NCBI RefSeq assembly: GCF_025210165.1
Contig: NZ_JAOASI010000046.1
Coordinates: 62,001-126,000, forward strand
DNA length: 64,000 nucleotides
Direction of reading: 5' to 3'
Origin: Tepidibacter sp.
Lineage (GTDB): Bacteria; Bacillota; Clostridia; Peptostreptococcales; Peptostreptococcaceae
This document shows, one piece after another, positions 1 through 9,087 of this stretch. The first letter of the stretch is position 1; each line of letters opens with the position of its first letter. The notes under the pieces are model-generated. The model was not told the origin of the DNA. It did not search any database and saw nothing but the letters and a program-made list of their open reading frames with translations. Both the position numbers and the translations under genes were made by a program.

Positions 1-975
1 CTTGTATACATAGAACAAAGAGAATCTGAAATTCAGAATGTATCACTTGAACTTTTAGGTAAGGGAAGAGAACTTGCAGATAAATTAAATGTAAAATTAA
101 GTGCTGCTGTAATAGGAAATGGTATCAACAATGCAGAAGATTTAATACACTTGGGAGCGGATAAAGTAATAATAGTAGATGATGAAAAATTTGAACATTA
201 TATAACAAAGACTTATGCTAAAGCACTTACATCTATTATAGAAACTGAAAATCCTGAAATAGTATTAATAGGAGCAACATCAATAGGAAGAGATATAGCT
301 CCAAGAATATCTGCAAGAATAAAAACTGGACTTACAGCTGATTGTACGTCATTAGATATTGATGAAGAAGATAAGACTTTATTGATGACAAGACCAGCCT
401 TTGGTGGAAATATAATGGCTACAATAACATGTAGTGAACATACACCTCAAATGGCTACAGTAAGACCTGGAGTTATGAAGAAATTTATGAAGGATGAATC
501 TAGAAAAGGTAAAATAGAAAATCATAGTGTAGATATAAATGAAAATGATATTGATGTTGAGGTATTAGAAGTAGTTAAAGAACAGAGTAAGAAAATAAAT
601 ATAGAAGATGCAAAGGTACTTGTATCTGGAGGTCGTGGTGTAGGAAATAAGGAAAACTTATCTATTTTAAATGATCTTGCAGATATATTAAAAGGAGAAG
701 TATCAGGATCACGTGCTGTAATAGATGAAGGATGGCTTAAAAAGGATAGACAAGTGGGTCAAACAGGGAAGACTGTAAGACCTGATGTGTATTTTGCCTG
801 TGGAATATCAGGTGCTATTCAGCATGTAGCTGGTATGGAGGATTCGGATTTTATTATAGCTATTAATAAAAATAAAGAGGCTGCTATATTTGATGTAGCT
901 GATTTAGGAATAGTATGTGATGTTAATAAAGTTATACCTTGTTTAATAGAAGAGATAAAATTTCATAAACTTTAA
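1..975 (+). CDS. etfA: Electron transfer flavoprotein subunit alpha, 5' end cut by the window
   Basis: The frame is open from the first base, so the gene begins just upstream and about ten N-terminal residues are probably missing. EtfA pairs with EtfB and carries electrons between acyl-CoA or lactate dehydrogenases and other redox partners in the cytoplasm. The start of the visible protein, VYIEQRESEIQNVSLELLGKG, is typical of clostridial EtfA. The C-terminal FAD-binding domain is intact: SGGRGVGNKENL, then GSRAVIDEGW, VGQTGKTVRPDVYFACGISG and the AIFDVADLGIVCDV segment. etfB and a dehydrogenase are likely to lie upstream, outside the window. A hairpin directly after the stop ends the unit. 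Confidence 0.95.
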   Translation, partial: LVYIEQRESEIQNVSLELLGKGRELADKLNVKLSAAVIGNGINNAEDLIHLGADKVIIVDDEKFEHYITKTYAKALTSIIETENPEIVLIGATSIGRDIAPRISARIKTGLTADCTSLDIDEEDKTLLMTRPAFGGNIMATITCSEHTPQMATVRPGVMKKFMKDESRKGKIENHSVDINENDIDVEVLEVVKEQSKKINIEDAKVLVSGGRGVGNKENLSILNDLADILKGEVSGSRAVIDEGWLKKDRQVGQTGKTVRPDVYFACGISGAIQHVAGMEDSDFIIAINKNKEAAIFDVADLGIVCDVNKVIPCLIEEIKFHKL

Positions 976-980
976 CTACT

Positions 981-1024
981 AAGAAGCAGGTGAATTCTTA
1001 CAAAGAATTACCTGCTTCTTTTAA
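981..1024 (+). terminator. Intrinsic terminator after etfA
   Basis: An 11-bp perfect stem (AAGAAGCAGGT with ACCTGCTTCTT) is extended by an inner AATTCT/AGAATT stem and followed by a short T-run. It also contains the stop codon of the convergent minus-strand gene and probably serves both directions. Confidence 0.8.
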
Positions 1025-1380
1025 ACTCCATAATGAATCATCCACTTATTTTTTTTGATTGCATCAGATATTTTTTCAATTAACATTTCAAACTCTTTTG
1101 AATTATATTTAGCATTTACTTCAAGAATAATATTTAAAAAATGATTGAGTGATGTTGGTGGTATTAAAGTTATCCCATAATGATCTAATGATTTAAAAGG
1201 TCTATTAGTATTCTGTACAAACGTATCTAACTCTTCTATTTTATATTTAAAGTTGGAATCATATATTTCACATAATAAATCATCCTCAACATAAGTACAA
1301 TTATATTTTTTAGGATTATACTCAAACTCTGTATATTCTTCTAAGCAATCTATTATTCCAAAATCATGTCCACAAGCCAT
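1021..1380 (-). CDS. Hypothetical protein, 119 aa
   Basis: I do not recognise a family. The protein is small, acidic and soluble-looking, with four cysteines in the N-terminal third and no signal peptide or membrane segment. Its C-terminal half (about residues 75-115) looks helical and amphipathic. An AAAGGAGG site lies 8 nt before the chosen ATG; an ATG two codons upstream is only 2 nt from that site and is less likely. It follows the WG-repeat gene on the same strand within about 15 nt, so the two are probably co-transcribed. Its size and position would fit a small partner of the WG-repeat protein, but that is only inference. Confidence 0.6.
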   Translation of the reverse strand: MACGHDFGIIDCLEEYTEFEYNPKKYNCTYVEDDLLCEIYDSNFKYKIEELDTFVQNTNRPFKSLDHYGITLIPPTSLNHFLNIILEVNAKYNSKEFEMLIEKISDAIKKNKWMIHYGV

Positions 1381-1394
1381 TGACATTACCTCCT

Positions 1395-2579
1395 TTAATA
1401 TTTTGTAAAAATATTTTCTTTTCCTATAAAACCGTATTTACCATTAATTTTTACTTTAGCTAATCCTTTTAAAAAGGAATGTGCATCATCATAAATAATA
1501 GGAATAACTAATTCACCTTTTCTATTTATAAAACCATGTTTATCATCTACATTTACTACAGCTAATCCTTCTGAAAAATCAGATATATGATCATAAATAG
1601 TAGGAATGACTAATTCGCCTTTTTTATCTATAAAACCTAACTTCAACTTATGAATATCGACTACTTTAGCCAATCCTTCTGAAAAGTGACCTCCACAAAT
1701 AAAATCAGTAGTTAGTATTAGCTTGTTTGTTTTATCTACATATTTGAGTGTATTATTATGAACTATTCCAAATAATCCTTCTGAAAAATCAGATATATGT
1801 GTACAAATAGCAGGGATAACAAACTCACCTGATTTATCTATAATACCGCATCTACCATTCATAAATACTTTGCATAACCCTTTTTCGAAGATACCTGTAG
1901 CATCAAAAATAGCAGGAATAGCTAATTCACCTGTTTTATCTATAAAACCAAATTTATCATTGATGTGTACACTAGCTAGTCCTTCTGAAAAACGCTCAGC
2001 ATGATTATAAATAAAAGGACTAATTAACTTGCCGGTTTTATCTAGAAAGCCCCATTTACCGTTAATACTTACATTGGTGAATCCTTCTGAATAGGATTGT
2101 GCATCATCATAAATAATAGGAGTAACTAACTTACCTGTTTTATTTATAAAACCAAATGTATCATTAATTTCAACAAGTGCTAATTCATCATAAAAATCAT
2201 ACGCATCATCATAAATAGCAGGAATAACTAAGTTACCTTTTCTATCTATAGAACCGTACTTATTATTTATTTTTACACTAGCTAATCCGTCATGAAAACT
2301 AAATGCATTATCATAAATATTAGGAATGACTAAGTCACCTTTTTGATTTATAAATCCCCATTTATTATTTATTTTTACTGTAGCTAATTTTTCTGAAAAA
2401 TCATGTGCATAATCATAAATAATAGGAATAACTAACTTACCTTTTTTGTCTATAAAACCGTACTTATTATTTATTTTTACTTTAGCTAATCCTTCTGAAA
2501 AATCATGTATATCATCATAAACAGCAGGTATAGATAATCTATAATTAATATTAGATTCATTATTATTCTTTTGAATCAT
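1395..2579 (-). CDS. WG repeat-containing protein
   Basis: The 394-residue protein is almost entirely a tandem repeat of about 34 residues. The repeat core reads (Y/W/F)GFIDKKGKLVIPIIYD, followed by a variable segment and FSEGLAKVKINNK. About eleven copies are visible; the first lacks its start, the last lacks its end, and copies 7 and 8 are the most degenerate. This is the WG (KWG) beta-repeat family, whose molecular role is mostly unknown and is usually thought to be binding or scaffolding. There is no signal peptide, so a cytoplasmic location is likely. A GAAAGG site lies about 11 nt before the ATG. The small gene downstream on the same strand is probably in the same transcript. Confidence 0.88.
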   Translation of the reverse strand: MIQKNNNESNINYRLSIPAVYDDIHDFSEGLAKVKINNKYGFIDKKGKLVIPIIYDYAHDFSEKLATVKINNKWGFINQKGDLVIPNIYDNAFSFHDGLASVKINNKYGSIDRKGNLVIPAIYDDAYDFYDELALVEINDTFGFINKTGKLVTPIIYDDAQSYSEGFTNVSINGKWGFLDKTGKLISPFIYNHAERFSEGLASVHINDKFGFIDKTGELAIPAIFDATGIFEKGLCKVFMNGRCGIIDKSGEFVIPAICTHISDFSEGLFGIVHNNTLKYVDKTNKLILTTDFICGGHFSEGLAKVVDIHKLKLGFIDKKGELVIPTIYDHISDFSEGLAVVNVDDKHGFINRKGELVIPIIYDDAHSFLKGLAKVKINGKYGFIGKENIFTKY

Positions 2580-2724
2580 ATAATCACTTGCCTTTCAGTT
2601 GTATTTCAAAATATTTCTAAGGTTAACTAAATTCGCCTGTAAATATAGTATATAATATTTTATCCTTTTAACAAAATATTTTGCTATAATGAATTAGGTA
2701 ATAAATGATAAGGGGGAAGTATTT

Positions 2725-3723
2725 ATGAGAAAACTTGGAAAAACTGATTTGAATATAAAAAGAGTAGGCTTTGGAGGATTGCCTATTCAAAGAGTATCTC
2801 AAGAAGAGTGTGACAAAATAATAGACGAGATTATAAAGCATGATGTGAACTTTATAGATACAGCAAGGGGATATACTATAAGTGAAGAATATATAGGGAA
2901 TAGTATAAAAGATAAAAACTATAAATTTATAATAGCTACAAAATCTATGAATAGAGATTATAAAGGAATGAAAAAAGACATAGATATAAGCCTTAATAAT
3001 TTAAAGTGTGAGAAAATAGATTTATATCAAATGCATAATGTTAAAATGGAGGAATATGATTCTTTATTTGAAGAAAATATGGCTTATAAGGCTTTATTAG
3101 AAGTTAAAGAAGAAGGAAAAATAAAGCATATAGGAATAACAAGTCATAACGTAGATGTTATAAAAAAGGCTATAGAGGATGAAAAATTTGATACAATACA
3201 AATACCTTATAATATGGTTGAAACTCAAGGAGAAGAAGTGTTAAAGCTTGCTAATGATAAGAATATAGGAACTATAATAATGAAGCCGCTTGCAGGTGGA
3301 GCATTAACTGATGCAAAGCTTGCACTTAAGTATATATTATCAAAAGAATATATAGATGTTGTTATACCTGGAATGGATAAGGTTGAACAAATAGAAGAAA
3401 ATGTATCTATATTAAAAGATGAAATTAAATTAACTGAGGATGAAATAGACTGTATAAATAAAATAAAAAAAGAATTAGGAAATAGTTTTTGTAGAAGATG
3501 TGAGTATTGTATGCCTTGTGTTGAAAATATAAATATACCTCTTCAATTTTTATTAGAGGGATATTATACTAGATATGATTTAAAAGAATGGTCTACAAAT
3601 AGATATAAGAGCTTAGAAAAAAAAGCATCTGATTGTATAGAATGTGGAGCTTGTGAAGAAAAATGTCCATATGATTTAAATATTAGAGAAATGTTAAAAA
3701 ATGCGGCTAAAGTATTAAGTTAA
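2725..3723 (+). CDS. Aldo/keto reductase with C-terminal ferredoxin-type domain
   Basis: The first 260 or so residues form an aldo/keto reductase barrel: MRKLGKTDLNIKRVGFGGLP at the N-terminus, FIDTARGYTISEEYIG with the catalytic Asp and Tyr region, DLYQMHNV, and IMKPLAGGAL. The C-terminal part carries cysteine clusters, CRRCEYCMPC at about residue 257 and CIECGACEEKCPYDL near 310, which suit iron-sulfur binding. The fused form is common in anaerobes, where the physiological substrate is usually unknown. GGGGGAAG lies before the ATG. The gene stands alone, with the ZIP transporter 77 nt downstream. Confidence 0.9.
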   Translation: MRKLGKTDLNIKRVGFGGLPIQRVSQEECDKIIDEIIKHDVNFIDTARGYTISEEYIGNSIKDKNYKFIIATKSMNRDYKGMKKDIDISLNNLKCEKIDLYQMHNVKMEEYDSLFEENMAYKALLEVKEEGKIKHIGITSHNVDVIKKAIEDEKFDTIQIPYNMVETQGEEVLKLANDKNIGTIIMKPLAGGALTDAKLALKYILSKEYIDVVIPGMDKVEQIEENVSILKDEIKLTEDEIDCINKIKKELGNSFCRRCEYCMPCVENINIPLQFLLEGYYTRYDLKEWSTNRYKSLEKKASDCIECGACEEKCPYDLNIREMLKNAAKVLS

Positions 3724-3800
3724 TAGAAGTTGCTATTTGAATTAAGATTCACCTTTGGGGGAAATATATATTTGAAAAAATATATATAGAGGTGAGATAG

Positions 3801-4496
3801 TTGAATGGTTTTTTTGCTAGTTTAATAACAGGAACTTGTACAGGAGTGGGAGCAATTCCTATATTATTTATAAAAGAATTAAATGAGAGAACAGAGGATA
3901 TACTTCTTGGTTTTGCAGCAGGGATAATGGTATTTGCTGGGGCTTATAGTCTTATATATCCTTGTATTGAACAAGGGCATAATATACAGGCTGTAATTGG
4001 AATACTTTTAGGATCTTTTTTTATGTATTATTTAGAGAAGAAGATTCCAGAGGATAAGGTTAAAGGAAATTTTATGTTTCTTATAGCTAATATAATACAT
4101 AATATACCAGAAGGATTTGTTATAGGAGCTGGATATGAGGCAGAAGGAGAAAATACTGGAATACTCTTTGCAATAGCTATAGCTATACAAAACATACCAG
4201 AAGGCTTGATTATGGGTAATATATTAAAAAATACCTTACATTCAAAGTATAAGGCTATATTATATACACTTTTGATAGGAATAGCAGAACCTTTAGCTGC
4301 TGGAATAGGTATTTTAACACTTCAATATATAAAGGCTTTAATACCTTTTTCTATGGCATTTGCAGGAGGGTCTATACTTTATGTTGTATCTAATGAAATG
4401 ATTCCTAAGTGCCATTGTAGAGGAAATGAAAAAAAGGCTACTTTTGGATTTATATTAGGGTTTGTGGTTATGGTTATTATGAGAGGGGTAATATAA
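3801..4496 (+). CDS. ZIP family divalent metal transporter
   Basis: A polytopic membrane protein of 231 residues with about seven to eight hydrophobic segments. The ZIP signature is in the middle of the protein: HNIPEGFVIGAGY and then QNIPEGLIMG, the two metal-binding helices of the family. ZIP carriers import zinc, manganese or iron; which metal is used here cannot be read from the sequence. The start is TTG, preceded by GAGGTGA at good spacing. The gene ends in a strong hairpin shared with the convergent RusA-type gene. Confidence 0.9.
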   Translation: MNGFFASLITGTCTGVGAIPILFIKELNERTEDILLGFAAGIMVFAGAYSLIYPCIEQGHNIQAVIGILLGSFFMYYLEKKIPEDKVKGNFMFLIANIIHNIPEGFVIGAGYEAEGENTGILFAIAIAIQNIPEGLIMGNILKNTLHSKYKAILYTLLIGIAEPLAAGIGILTLQYIKALIPFSMAFAGGSILYVVSNEMIPKCHCRGNEKKATFGFILGFVVMVIMRGVI

Positions 4497-4530
4497 GCAA
4501 GAAATCTTTGCTATAAAGATTTCTTGCTTA
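4494..4530. terminator. Bidirectional terminator between ZIP transporter and RusA-type genes
   Basis: A 16-bp perfect stem starts at the ZIP stop codon and has the loop GCTAT. The stop codon of the minus-strand gene (4511-4513) lies in the loop, so one hairpin ends both convergent genes. Confidence 0.85.
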
Positions 4531-4921
4531 TACTATAACTAACATCATATTCCGATGCTTTATAAAGCTCTATTTCAACTCTTGGATTTTCCTTGTCTAT
4601 AAAGTCAAATAATAAAACTGGCTTTAATTGTCTATCATTTTTTATTATTCCACTCTTTTCTATACCATCACAAATACTCTTGGGGTAATTATGCAGATCC
4701 CCCATTTTTCTATTAGGAAAATAAAGTTTTAAAACTGTAATTACATTCCCTTCAAGAGGCTCCATTTGATATTGTTGGTTTATATATCCTGCTATCATAT
4801 TTTCGTAAGCTATATACCTTGAATGTTTTCCTTGCTTTGGCATCCAAGATTGACCATGTACATTGTGAAGCTTAAAGTTGGATTTGCTTATAGGTCTTCC
4901 TGGTATAACAACTTTTATCAT
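4511..4921 (-). CDS. RusA family crossover junction endodeoxyribonuclease
   Basis: RusA-type enzymes resolve Holliday junctions. The 136-residue protein has the family length and motifs: an N-terminal beta strand (MIKVVIPGRPISK), then GDLHNYPKSICDGI and IIKNDRQL, which carry the conserved acidic residues that bind the metal. RusA genes are usually phage-derived, but no other phage gene is visible here, so this looks like a domesticated copy. AGAGGTGATTTAA precedes the ATG. It is divergent from queG. Confidence 0.85.
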   Translation of the reverse strand: MIKVVIPGRPISKSNFKLHNVHGQSWMPKQGKHSRYIAYENMIAGYINQQYQMEPLEGNVITVLKLYFPNRKMGDLHNYPKSICDGIEKSGIIKNDRQLKPVLLFDFIDKENPRVEIELYKASEYDVSYSISKKSL

Positions 4922-4997
4922 TTAAATCACCTCTTAAAGTATTGTATAATGTTATATGAAGAATAGTCAAATTAAATTATTTGAAAGGAAGACCTTA

Positions 4998-5885
4998 ATG
5001 AAGCAAAATATAAAAAACTATTGTAGGGAATTAAATATAGATTATGTAGGTATAGCAGGAATAGGACCTTATTATGAATTAGAAAAAATATTAAAAGATA
5101 AAATTGATAAAGGATACTATACGGGGCTTGAGGAAGATGATATACAAAAAAGGATAGATCCAAGACTTACAATGGAAAATGTAGAGTCTGTTATTGTTTG
5201 TTTATTTCCGTATTTCTCGGGAAATGTAGAAAATACAAATATATCAAAATACACACATAGTCTAGATTATCATATATTAGTAAAGGAAAAGCTAGAAAAA
5301 CTATCAAAGATGATAAAAAAAGAGATTGATGAATTTGAATACAAGATATTTGTAGATAATGGACCATTAGTAGATAGATATTTGGCTCAAATATCTGGAC
5401 TTGGATATTTTGGTATAAATAACAATATAATAAATGATGAATATGGTTCATACGTATTTATTGGATATATAATGACTAATATTAAATTAGAAAAGGATGA
5501 TATATTAGATAAAACTTGTATAAATTGTGGAGAATGTATTAGAAAATGTCCTGGGGAAGCTTTACTTGGAAATTTTGAGATGGATCCTAAAAAATGCTTA
5601 TCTTTTATAACTCAAAAGAAAGACGAATTAAATAATGAAGAAAAAAATTTATTAAAGAATAATCCTACTGTTTTTGGGTGCGATATATGTCAAGATGTAT
5701 GTCCTCATAATAAAAAAATAAATATTACCGGAATAAATGAATTTAAGGAAAAGTTGATATATAATATAGATTACGATGAAATAAATACTATATCAAATAA
5801 AGAATTCAAAAGAAGATATAGAGATAGGGCATTTAGCTGGAGAGGTAGAAAACTTATACTTAGGAATTTAGATATAATAAAATAA
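4998..5885 (+). CDS. queG: tRNA epoxyqueuosine(34) reductase QueG
   Basis: QueG carries out the last step of queuosine synthesis, reducing epoxyqueuosine at the wobble position of tRNA with cobalamin and two 4Fe-4S clusters. Family features seen: YVGIAGI near the N-terminus, RIDPRLTMENVESVIVCLFPY, DNGPLVDR with the catalytic Asp region, and the ferredoxin pair CINCGECIRKCPGEAL and CDICQDVCPHNKK. The ATG at 4998 has GAAAGGAAG 5-6 nt upstream. An in-frame ATG 42 nt earlier has no such site, so I prefer the shorter 295-residue form. No other queuosine gene is in the window. Confidence 0.88.
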   Translation: MKQNIKNYCRELNIDYVGIAGIGPYYELEKILKDKIDKGYYTGLEEDDIQKRIDPRLTMENVESVIVCLFPYFSGNVENTNISKYTHSLDYHILVKEKLEKLSKMIKKEIDEFEYKIFVDNGPLVDRYLAQISGLGYFGINNNIINDEYGSYVFIGYIMTNIKLEKDDILDKTCINCGECIRKCPGEALLGNFEMDPKKCLSFITQKKDELNNEEKNLLKNNPTVFGCDICQDVCPHNKKINITGINEFKEKLIYNIDYDEINTISNKEFKRRYRDRAFSWRGRKLILRNLDIIK

Positions 5886-5889
5886 ATGG

Positions 5890-5933
5890 GTCATATAATA
5901 CTTGTTATGAATAAAGTATTATATGACTTTTTT
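5890..5933 (+). terminator. Intrinsic terminator after queG
   Basis: A 14-bp perfect stem (GTCATATAATACTT with its complement), a 10-nt loop and a run of T follow the queG stop. Confidence 0.88.
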
Positions 5934-6166
5934 ATTTGGTAAAAAGTTCATAATATCAGTTATAAAGTGAAACTTAATTCAGATGGAGTTTTTAATCCAA
6001 CTGAATTTCTAGTTGAACTAATCCAGAAGCTGTAGGATTCTTATCTTCAGCCTTAAATAAAGAGGATAGAGTTTTAGAATTCTTAGCTTTCGGATAAAGT
6101 GAAATTTTTCTCTAAACAAATAATGTGTTAAAACATACTATGTATTAATACGGGAGGGGGTATAGT
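5934..6166. repeat. Non-coding stretch with a dispersed repeat motif
   Basis: No gene is visible in these 233 nt. Positions 5964-5982 read AAAGTGAAACTTAATTCAG, and the exact reverse complement of these 19 bases occurs at 15438-15456. A shorter form, ATAAAGTGAAA, recurs near 6095. The stretch between them looks like non-coding DNA with weak secondary structure, possibly a degenerate mobile repeat. The GGGAGGGGG site of the next gene lies at its end. Confidence 0.4.
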
Positions 6167-8383
6167 ATGAAATACAAAACAACAGCTGATATTGAACCTT
6201 TAAAGGAAATGCTTGGTCAAGAAAATGCTATAGAAGCTATGGAATTTGGTCTGAAAATAGATGATGTAGGATATAACTTATATATAAGTGGGGAGACTGG
6301 AACTGGAAGAACCTCATATGTATTGAAAAAGTTAAGAGAATATGAAAAAAATAATACTAATCAAAAGGATTGGTGTTACGTATATAATTTTGAAGAACCA
6401 AGAGAACCAATAGCACTAGACTTTGAAATTGGTAAAGGTAAATTATTTAAAAGAGATATGGAAAATCTTATAGATGATTTATATACAGAACTGCAAAGAG
6501 CTTTTGAAAGTGAAGAATTCGAGATAGAGAAAAATAAAATATTAGACGAATATGAGATGAAAAAAGAAATTTATATAAAAAAGATGAAAGAGTATGGAGC
6601 AGAAAGGGGATTTAAGCTAAAAAATACTAAATACGGAATGGTATTTGTGCCAAAGGATGAAGAAACTGATACGACATCAGATGAATTTATAAAGCTAAAA
6701 AGAGAAATGGAGAGTATAACCATAAAAGTTATATCAAAGATAAAAGAATTAGAGGTAATAGCAAAAGAAGATTTATTAGAGTTAGAAGAAAAAATGGGAA
6801 TATATATAATAAAACCCCATATAGAAAATTTAATTAAAGAATATGGAGAAAACTATAAGGTAAAAAAATACTTAGCTCATTTGAGTGATGATTTGTTAGA
6901 AAATATGTATATATTTTATTTAGATGAAGAAGAATTAAAAAATATAAATGAAAAAGAATACTTAATGAAGTACAAGGTTAATTTATTTATAGATAATGTA
7001 GCAAATTCAAATGTAGATAAGGCTCCATCGGTAGTTGAATTAAATCCAACATATTTAAATTTATTTGGTAAGGCTGAGTATGAAAGTGTAAATGGAGCTA
7101 TAAGAACTGATTTTTCAAAGCTAGTTCCAGGAGCGTTTCATAAGGCTAATGGAGGGTATTTAATATTATATGTAGATCAAGTATTAAGAAATCCTAATTG
7201 TTGGGATATGATTAAAATATGTCTTCAAACTAAAAAAGTAAAAATAGAAACTCTAACAGGTTTAAAACCAGAGCCAATACCTGTAAATGTCAAGATAATA
7301 CTAATAGGAAGTCAGTACCTGTATAATGTACTTTATATGTATGATGAAGACTTCAACAAATATTTCAAAGTAATGGTAGACTTTGACAGTGAAATGAATA
7401 GAGATAGTAATAATGAAATTGGAGTTGCTAAATTTATATCATCTTATTGTAGCAAGAATAATTTAAAGCATTTCACATATGATGCAGTTCAAGTAGTATT
7501 AAAATATAGTTCAAGACTTGTTGAAAGCAATAAAAAATTATCAACTAGATTCAATAAAATAGCAGAAATATTGATAGAATCAAATTTATTTGCAAAAATG
7601 AGAAATTCAGAATTTGTAGATGATATAGATGTTAAAAAAGCTATACACGAGAAGTGGAATAGAGTAAGTAAGATAGAGAAAAAAATAGACGGCATGTATG
7701 AATCAAATCAGCTTCTTATAAGTGTTGATAAGGAAAAAGTAGGAGTTATAAATGGTTTGTCTGTTCTTAATATGGGAGAATATTCATTTGGAAGACCTGT
7801 AGTAATAAGTGTTACAACAAGTCCTGGTAATAAGGGGATAATAAATATAGAAAGAGAAGCTAAGCTTAGTGGAAAGATACATGATAAAGGTGTGCTAATA
7901 CTTAGCGGATATCTACTTGAAAATTTTTCAAAAGAAAAGCCGGTTTCTATTACAGCTAATATATGTTTTGAACAAAGTTACAGTGGTGTAGATGGAGACA
8001 GTGCATCAGGTGCAGAATTGTATGCATTACTATCTTCGCTGAGCGAAGTTCCTTTAAAACAAAATATAGCTGTTACAGGATCAATTAATCAAAAAGGGGA
8101 TGTTCAGGTAGTCGGAGGAGTTACGCAAAAAATAGAAGGATTTTACAGTATATGTAAGCAAAAGGGGCTAAGTGGAAAACAAGGGGTCATAATACCTAAA
8201 TATAATTTAGAAAATATAGTTCTAAGAGATGAAGTTCAAGAGAGTATAGACAAAGGAGAATTCCATATATATCCTATAACTAGAATAGAAGAGGCTATGG
8301 AAATATTAACAAATAAGCCTTTTTCTGAAATATATGATAAAATAATAGAAAGGATAACTAAATTTTATGAAATATCAAGATAG
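6167..8383 (+). CDS. Lon-like ATP-dependent protease (AAA_32 / LonB-type)
   Basis: The 738-residue protein has an N-terminal AAA+ domain, a long helical insertion (about 95-300, rich in Lys and Glu), and a C-terminal Lon protease domain. The catalytic Ser is at about residue 612 (VDGDSASGAE) and the Lys at about 655 (VTQKIEGF); the 43-residue spacing equals that of the Lon Ser-Lys dyad. The P-loop, GETGTGRTS at 42-50, has Arg where most have Lys, which I recall also from relatives such as YcbZ. It has no membrane segments, so it should be soluble. Its role is probably protein quality control; substrates are unknown. ATG follows a strong GGGAGGGGG site. Confidence 0.85.
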   Translation: MKYKTTADIEPLKEMLGQENAIEAMEFGLKIDDVGYNLYISGETGTGRTSYVLKKLREYEKNNTNQKDWCYVYNFEEPREPIALDFEIGKGKLFKRDMENLIDDLYTELQRAFESEEFEIEKNKILDEYEMKKEIYIKKMKEYGAERGFKLKNTKYGMVFVPKDEETDTTSDEFIKLKREMESITIKVISKIKELEVIAKEDLLELEEKMGIYIIKPHIENLIKEYGENYKVKKYLAHLSDDLLENMYIFYLDEEELKNINEKEYLMKYKVNLFIDNVANSNVDKAPSVVELNPTYLNLFGKAEYESVNGAIRTDFSKLVPGAFHKANGGYLILYVDQVLRNPNCWDMIKICLQTKKVKIETLTGLKPEPIPVNVKIILIGSQYLYNVLYMYDEDFNKYFKVMVDFDSEMNRDSNNEIGVAKFISSYCSKNNLKHFTYDAVQVVLKYSSRLVESNKKLSTRFNKIAEILIESNLFAKMRNSEFVDDIDVKKAIHEKWNRVSKIEKKIDGMYESNQLLISVDKEKVGVINGLSVLNMGEYSFGRPVVISVTTSPGNKGIINIEREAKLSGKIHDKGVLILSGYLLENFSKEKPVSITANICFEQSYSGVDGDSASGAELYALLSSLSEVPLKQNIAVTGSINQKGDVQVVGGVTQKIEGFYSICKQKGLSGKQGVIIPKYNLENIVLRDEVQESIDKGEFHIYPITRIEEAMEILTNKPFSEIYDKIIERITKFYEISR

Positions 8384-8406
8384 CTTTAGGCTATCTTGAT
8401 ATTTAA
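8370..8406 (+). terminator. Hairpin overlapping the end of the Lon-like gene
   Basis: A 15-bp perfect stem, AAATATCAAGATAGC with its complement and loop TTTAG, starts inside the last codons. The T-run is weak, so it may only partly separate the gene from nth. Confidence 0.6.
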
Positions 8407-8429
8407 TCGATATTTATTAGGAGGGGAAA

Positions 8430-9056
8430 ATGCAGACAGATAAAATATTAGATATACTAGAACATGATTATCCAGATGCAGAGTGTGAACTTGATTATAA
8501 CACTCCATTTGAGCTTTTAATAGCAACAATACTATCAGCTCAATGTACAGATGTTAGAGTTAATAAGGTTACAAAAAATTTATTTAAAAAGTATAATAAA
8601 AGTGAAGAATTTGCTTTATTAAAAGAGGAAGAGCTACAAGAAATAATAAAAAGTTGTGGGTTATATAAAAGTAAGGCAAAAAAGATAATAGATTCATCAA
8701 AAATGATAGTAAATAAGTACAATGGTAATGTACCCAATGATTTAGAAAAACTTACCCAATTACCGGGTGTTGGTAGAAAAACAGCAAATGTTGTTTTAAG
8801 CAATGCTTTTGATATTCCTGCTATGGCAGTAGATACTCATGTATTTAGAGTTAGCAATAGAATTGGACTTGTGAACTGCAAGACTCCAGAAGCAACAGAA
8901 ATAGAATTAATGAGAGTAATACCCAAGTGTAGATGGACAAAAGCTCATCATCTACTTATATTTCATGGAAGAAGGACATGCAAGGCTAGAAAGCCGGATT
9001 GTAATAATTGTTCTATAAATAAATATTGTAGCTATTATAATGATATTAATATTTAG
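8430..9056 (+). CDS. nth: Endonuclease III
   Basis: A DNA glycosylase/AP lyase for oxidised pyrimidines in base excision repair. The 208-residue protein has the helix-hairpin-helix motif LPGVGRKTANVV with catalytic Lys117, catalytic Asp135 in AVDTHVFRV, and the C-terminal cluster loop CKARKPDCNNCSINKYC with C-x6-C-x2-C-x5-C spacing, as in E. coli Nth. The start ATG follows AGGAGGGG. All key residues are present, so the enzyme should be active. Confidence 0.95.
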   Translation: MQTDKILDILEHDYPDAECELDYNTPFELLIATILSAQCTDVRVNKVTKNLFKKYNKSEEFALLKEEELQEIIKSCGLYKSKAKKIIDSSKMIVNKYNGNVPNDLEKLTQLPGVGRKTANVVLSNAFDIPAMAVDTHVFRVSNRIGLVNCKTPEATEIELMRVIPKCRWTKAHHLLIFHGRRTCKARKPDCNNCSINKYCSYYNDINI

Positions 9057-9087
9057 AAGATAATTTAATATATGGGAGGAAGTTTAA

